Below are positions 6,554-7,524 of a stretch of DNA of 7,524 nucleotides, in pieces. The notes under the pieces were generated by a model. It saw nothing but the letters and a program-made list of their open reading frames with translations. It searched no databases and had not been told where the DNA came from. Position 1 is the stretch's first letter. Each line of letters begins with the position of its first letter. The DNA is from Bacillota bacterium (GTDB lineage Bacteria > Bacillota > Clostridia > Lachnospirales > Cellulosilyticaceae), in contig JAEZKI010000548.1 of NCBI GenBank assembly GCA_023415525.1, forward strand, positions 1-7,524, written 5' to 3'. The position numbers and the translations under genes were made by a program.

Positions 6554-6940
6554 TTAAGCTTCTTTTTGTTCCTTATCAAAGGTTACACCCACTACATGGA
6601 TATTGACAGAAGCAACATGTAATCCCGTCATAGTCTCTACTGAATTTTTAACCTTTTCTTGTACTTCTAAACATACTTTATTAATTTTTACACCATATTT
6701 CACAATGGCAGCTACATCAATGAATACTTCACCTTGAGCCACTTCCACCTTTACACCTTTTGGTGTTTTTTTGCGACTAATAGCTGCTTGCACAAAATCT
6801 GCTTTAGTTTGAGCAGTATCTACCATACCTTGAACTTCTAAAGCGGCAATCTCAGCAATGACAGCAATCACATCATCTGCAATTTGTACTTGGTCTGTTT
6901 CACTTTCTGTATCTATCCCTATAATTTGTTCTTCATTCAT
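6554..6940 (-). CDS. Asp23/Gls24 family envelope stress response protein (YqhY-like)
   Basis: A 128-residue Asp23/Gls24 (DUF322) protein. The family core is clear: QIADDVIAVIAEIAALEVQGM (19-39), KGVKVEVAQGEVFIDVAAIVKYGVKI (61-86) and a C-terminal amphipathic part ending in GLHVASVNIHVVGVTF (106-121). In B. subtilis the paralogue at this position, YqhY, follows accB-accC and is linked to acetyl-CoA carboxylase control; here acc genes are absent next to it, so that role cannot be read from context. No membrane segment is visible, so it should be cytoplasmic or peripheral. Its ATG is preceded by AGGAGG with a 7-nt spacer, and it has a candidate promoter plus an upstream terminator, suggesting a separate transcript from spoIIIAH. 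Confidence 0.93.
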   Translation of the reverse strand: MNEEQIIGIDTESETDQVQIADDVIAVIAEIAALEVQGMVDTAQTKADFVQAAISRKKTPKGVKVEVAQGEVFIDVAAIVKYGVKINKVCLEVQEKVKNSVETMTGLHVASVNIHVVGVTFDKEQKEA

Positions 6941-6981
6941 GTCCTAACCTCCTATACACTATATCATTTTCTTATTCTCTT

Positions 6982-7010
6982 ATTATATACAAAAAATAAG
7001 GGCGTTGCAA
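6982..7010 (-). promoter_or_regulatory. Candidate sigma-A promoter for the asp23-like gene
   Basis: Minus-strand TTGCAA (7010-7005), a spacer of 17 nt and perfect TATAAT (6987-6982), about 42 nt upstream of the gene start. The -35 box matches the consensus at 4 of 6 positions and overlaps the 3' side of the preceding terminator hairpin. It probably drives the asp23-like gene and, with read-through, nusB and onward. Confidence 0.65.
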
Positions 7011-7027
7011 TTTATTTTACAACGTCC
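6991..7027 (-). terminator. Rho-independent terminator after spoIIIAH
   Basis: On the minus strand GGACGTTG (7027-7020) pairs with CAACGCCC (7007-7000) with one A-C mismatch around a 12-nt loop. It is followed by TTATTTTTT (6999-6991). The hairpin begins about 28 nt after the spoIIIAH stop codon. It probably ends the spoIIIA operon transcript. Confidence 0.7.
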
Positions 7028-7055
7028 ACTTAATAGAAGCCCTACTTTTACCTAT

Positions 7056-7524
7056 TTATTTTTGAGCATCTTCACTTAAGCCTTTTAAAGGAGTAATCTT
7101 AATTTTACCTACGCTATAGCCTGTTTTACGATTGACGATTTCTTCAATTTGAGCAATATCGGAATCCGTTAAATCTGCCTTATTAATAACAACATCTACA
7201 CTATCTTCATCAATACGCACATAAACTTCTTTAAATCCTTTAGCTCTTAAAAGAGCTTCAGCACTGCTTTCCTTCTCAATGCGTTCTTGAATAGCAAGTA
7301 AGTTTGCTGCTGCTTTGGATTTAGATTCCTTATCTAGATTTTCATTGGCCACATATTGTGTTAACTGGTCAATTTGTTGTGCACGAGACTGCTCTCTTAA
7401 TATTTTTTCTTCTACAAAATAACTAACTTCTAGATTTTTATTGCTATTGGCTTCCGCCACTTCTTCACTGCTCTCCATAGTCTTTTTAGTAATAGTGGCT
7501 GTAAAGCTTTGAGCGTTACTGGTC
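7056..7524 (-). CDS. spoIIIAH: Stage III sporulation protein AH (SpoIIIAH), C-terminal part
   Basis: SpoIIIAH is a mother-cell membrane protein whose extracellular domain meets forespore SpoIIQ in the channel linking the two cells during engulfment. The frame stays open through all 15 codons upstream of the first ATG (7478) to the window edge, so the gene is truncated by the window and that ATG is internal. 155 residues are visible; the N-terminal membrane anchor is outside. They show an acidic/coiled-coil part (VEEKILREQSRAQQIDQL, AAANLLAIQERIEKESSAE) and then the YscJ/FliF-like ring-building domain with VYVRIDEDSVDVVINKADLT and a segment ending GKIKITPLK. As last gene of the spoIIIA operon it is followed by a terminator. 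Expression in this family is by sigma-E, from a promoter outside the window. Confidence 0.9.
   Translation of the reverse strand, partial: TSNAQSFTATITKKTMESSEEVAEANSNKNLEVSYFVEEKILREQSRAQQIDQLTQYVANENLDKESKSKAAANLLAIQERIEKESSAEALLRAKGFKEVYVRIDEDSVDVVINKADLTDSDIAQIEEIVNRKTGYSVGKIKITPLKGLSEDAQK

Noticed and set aside
7056..7478. spoIIIAH starting at the ATG at 7478
   Set aside because: The frame is open upstream to the window edge and a start here would remove the membrane anchor; the gene is simply cut by the window.

Overview
The window comes from a low-GC, endospore-forming Firmicute, most likely an anaerobic Clostridia member (Lachnospiraceae/Cellulosilyticaceae-like). The evidence is a spoIIIAH gene, strong AGGAGG-type ribosome binding sites, A/T-rich intergenic DNA and a gene order resembling the Bacillus subtilis spoIIIAH ... 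yqhY-nusB-folD-xseA-xseB-ispA-dxs-yqxC region. Every gene I accept lies on the minus strand, so transcription runs from high to low coordinates.

Layout in transcription order: the C-terminal part of spoIIIAH (window edge to 7056), a terminator, and a promoter for an Asp23/Gls24-family gene (6940-6554). A tightly packed run follows: nusB (6488-6051), xseA (6048-4849), xseB (4844-4620), ispA (4623-3748) and a divergent-PAP2 (DUF212/YuiD-like) membrane protein (3738-3289). Next comes a block of about 640 nt with no credible protein gene (about 3247-2612). It is followed by a 195-residue membrane protein (2590-2003), a terminator, dxs (1916-42) and the first 12 codons of a TlyA/YqxC-type gene (37 to the edge).

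The central point is the non-coding block. Its position between ispA and dxs, its length and the membrane-protein gene directly after it, which has a DxxxD motif, identify it as an OLE (Ornate Large Extremophilic) RNA with its partner OapA. It has its own near-consensus sigma-A promoter (TTGAAA-N17-TATAAT). Its predicted start coincides with the outer edge of a 33-position helix that closes the whole RNA. No terminator separates it from oapA, and an intrinsic terminator follows the oapA stop codon, so OLE-oapA looks like a self-contained two-part transcription unit.

How the genes fit together: dxs (first step of the MEP pathway) and ispA (farnesyl diphosphate synthesis) supply isoprenoids for undecaprenyl phosphate and quinones. 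The PAP2-like protein may act on phosphorylated lipids, but this is unproven. xseA/xseB form exonuclease VII, and NusB is an antitermination factor. Compared with the B. subtilis order, accB/accC and folD are absent, while DUF212, OLE and oapA have been added between ispA and dxs. OLE is a known RNA class, so the novelty here lies in this particular representative, its promoter/terminator arrangement and its internal repeats.
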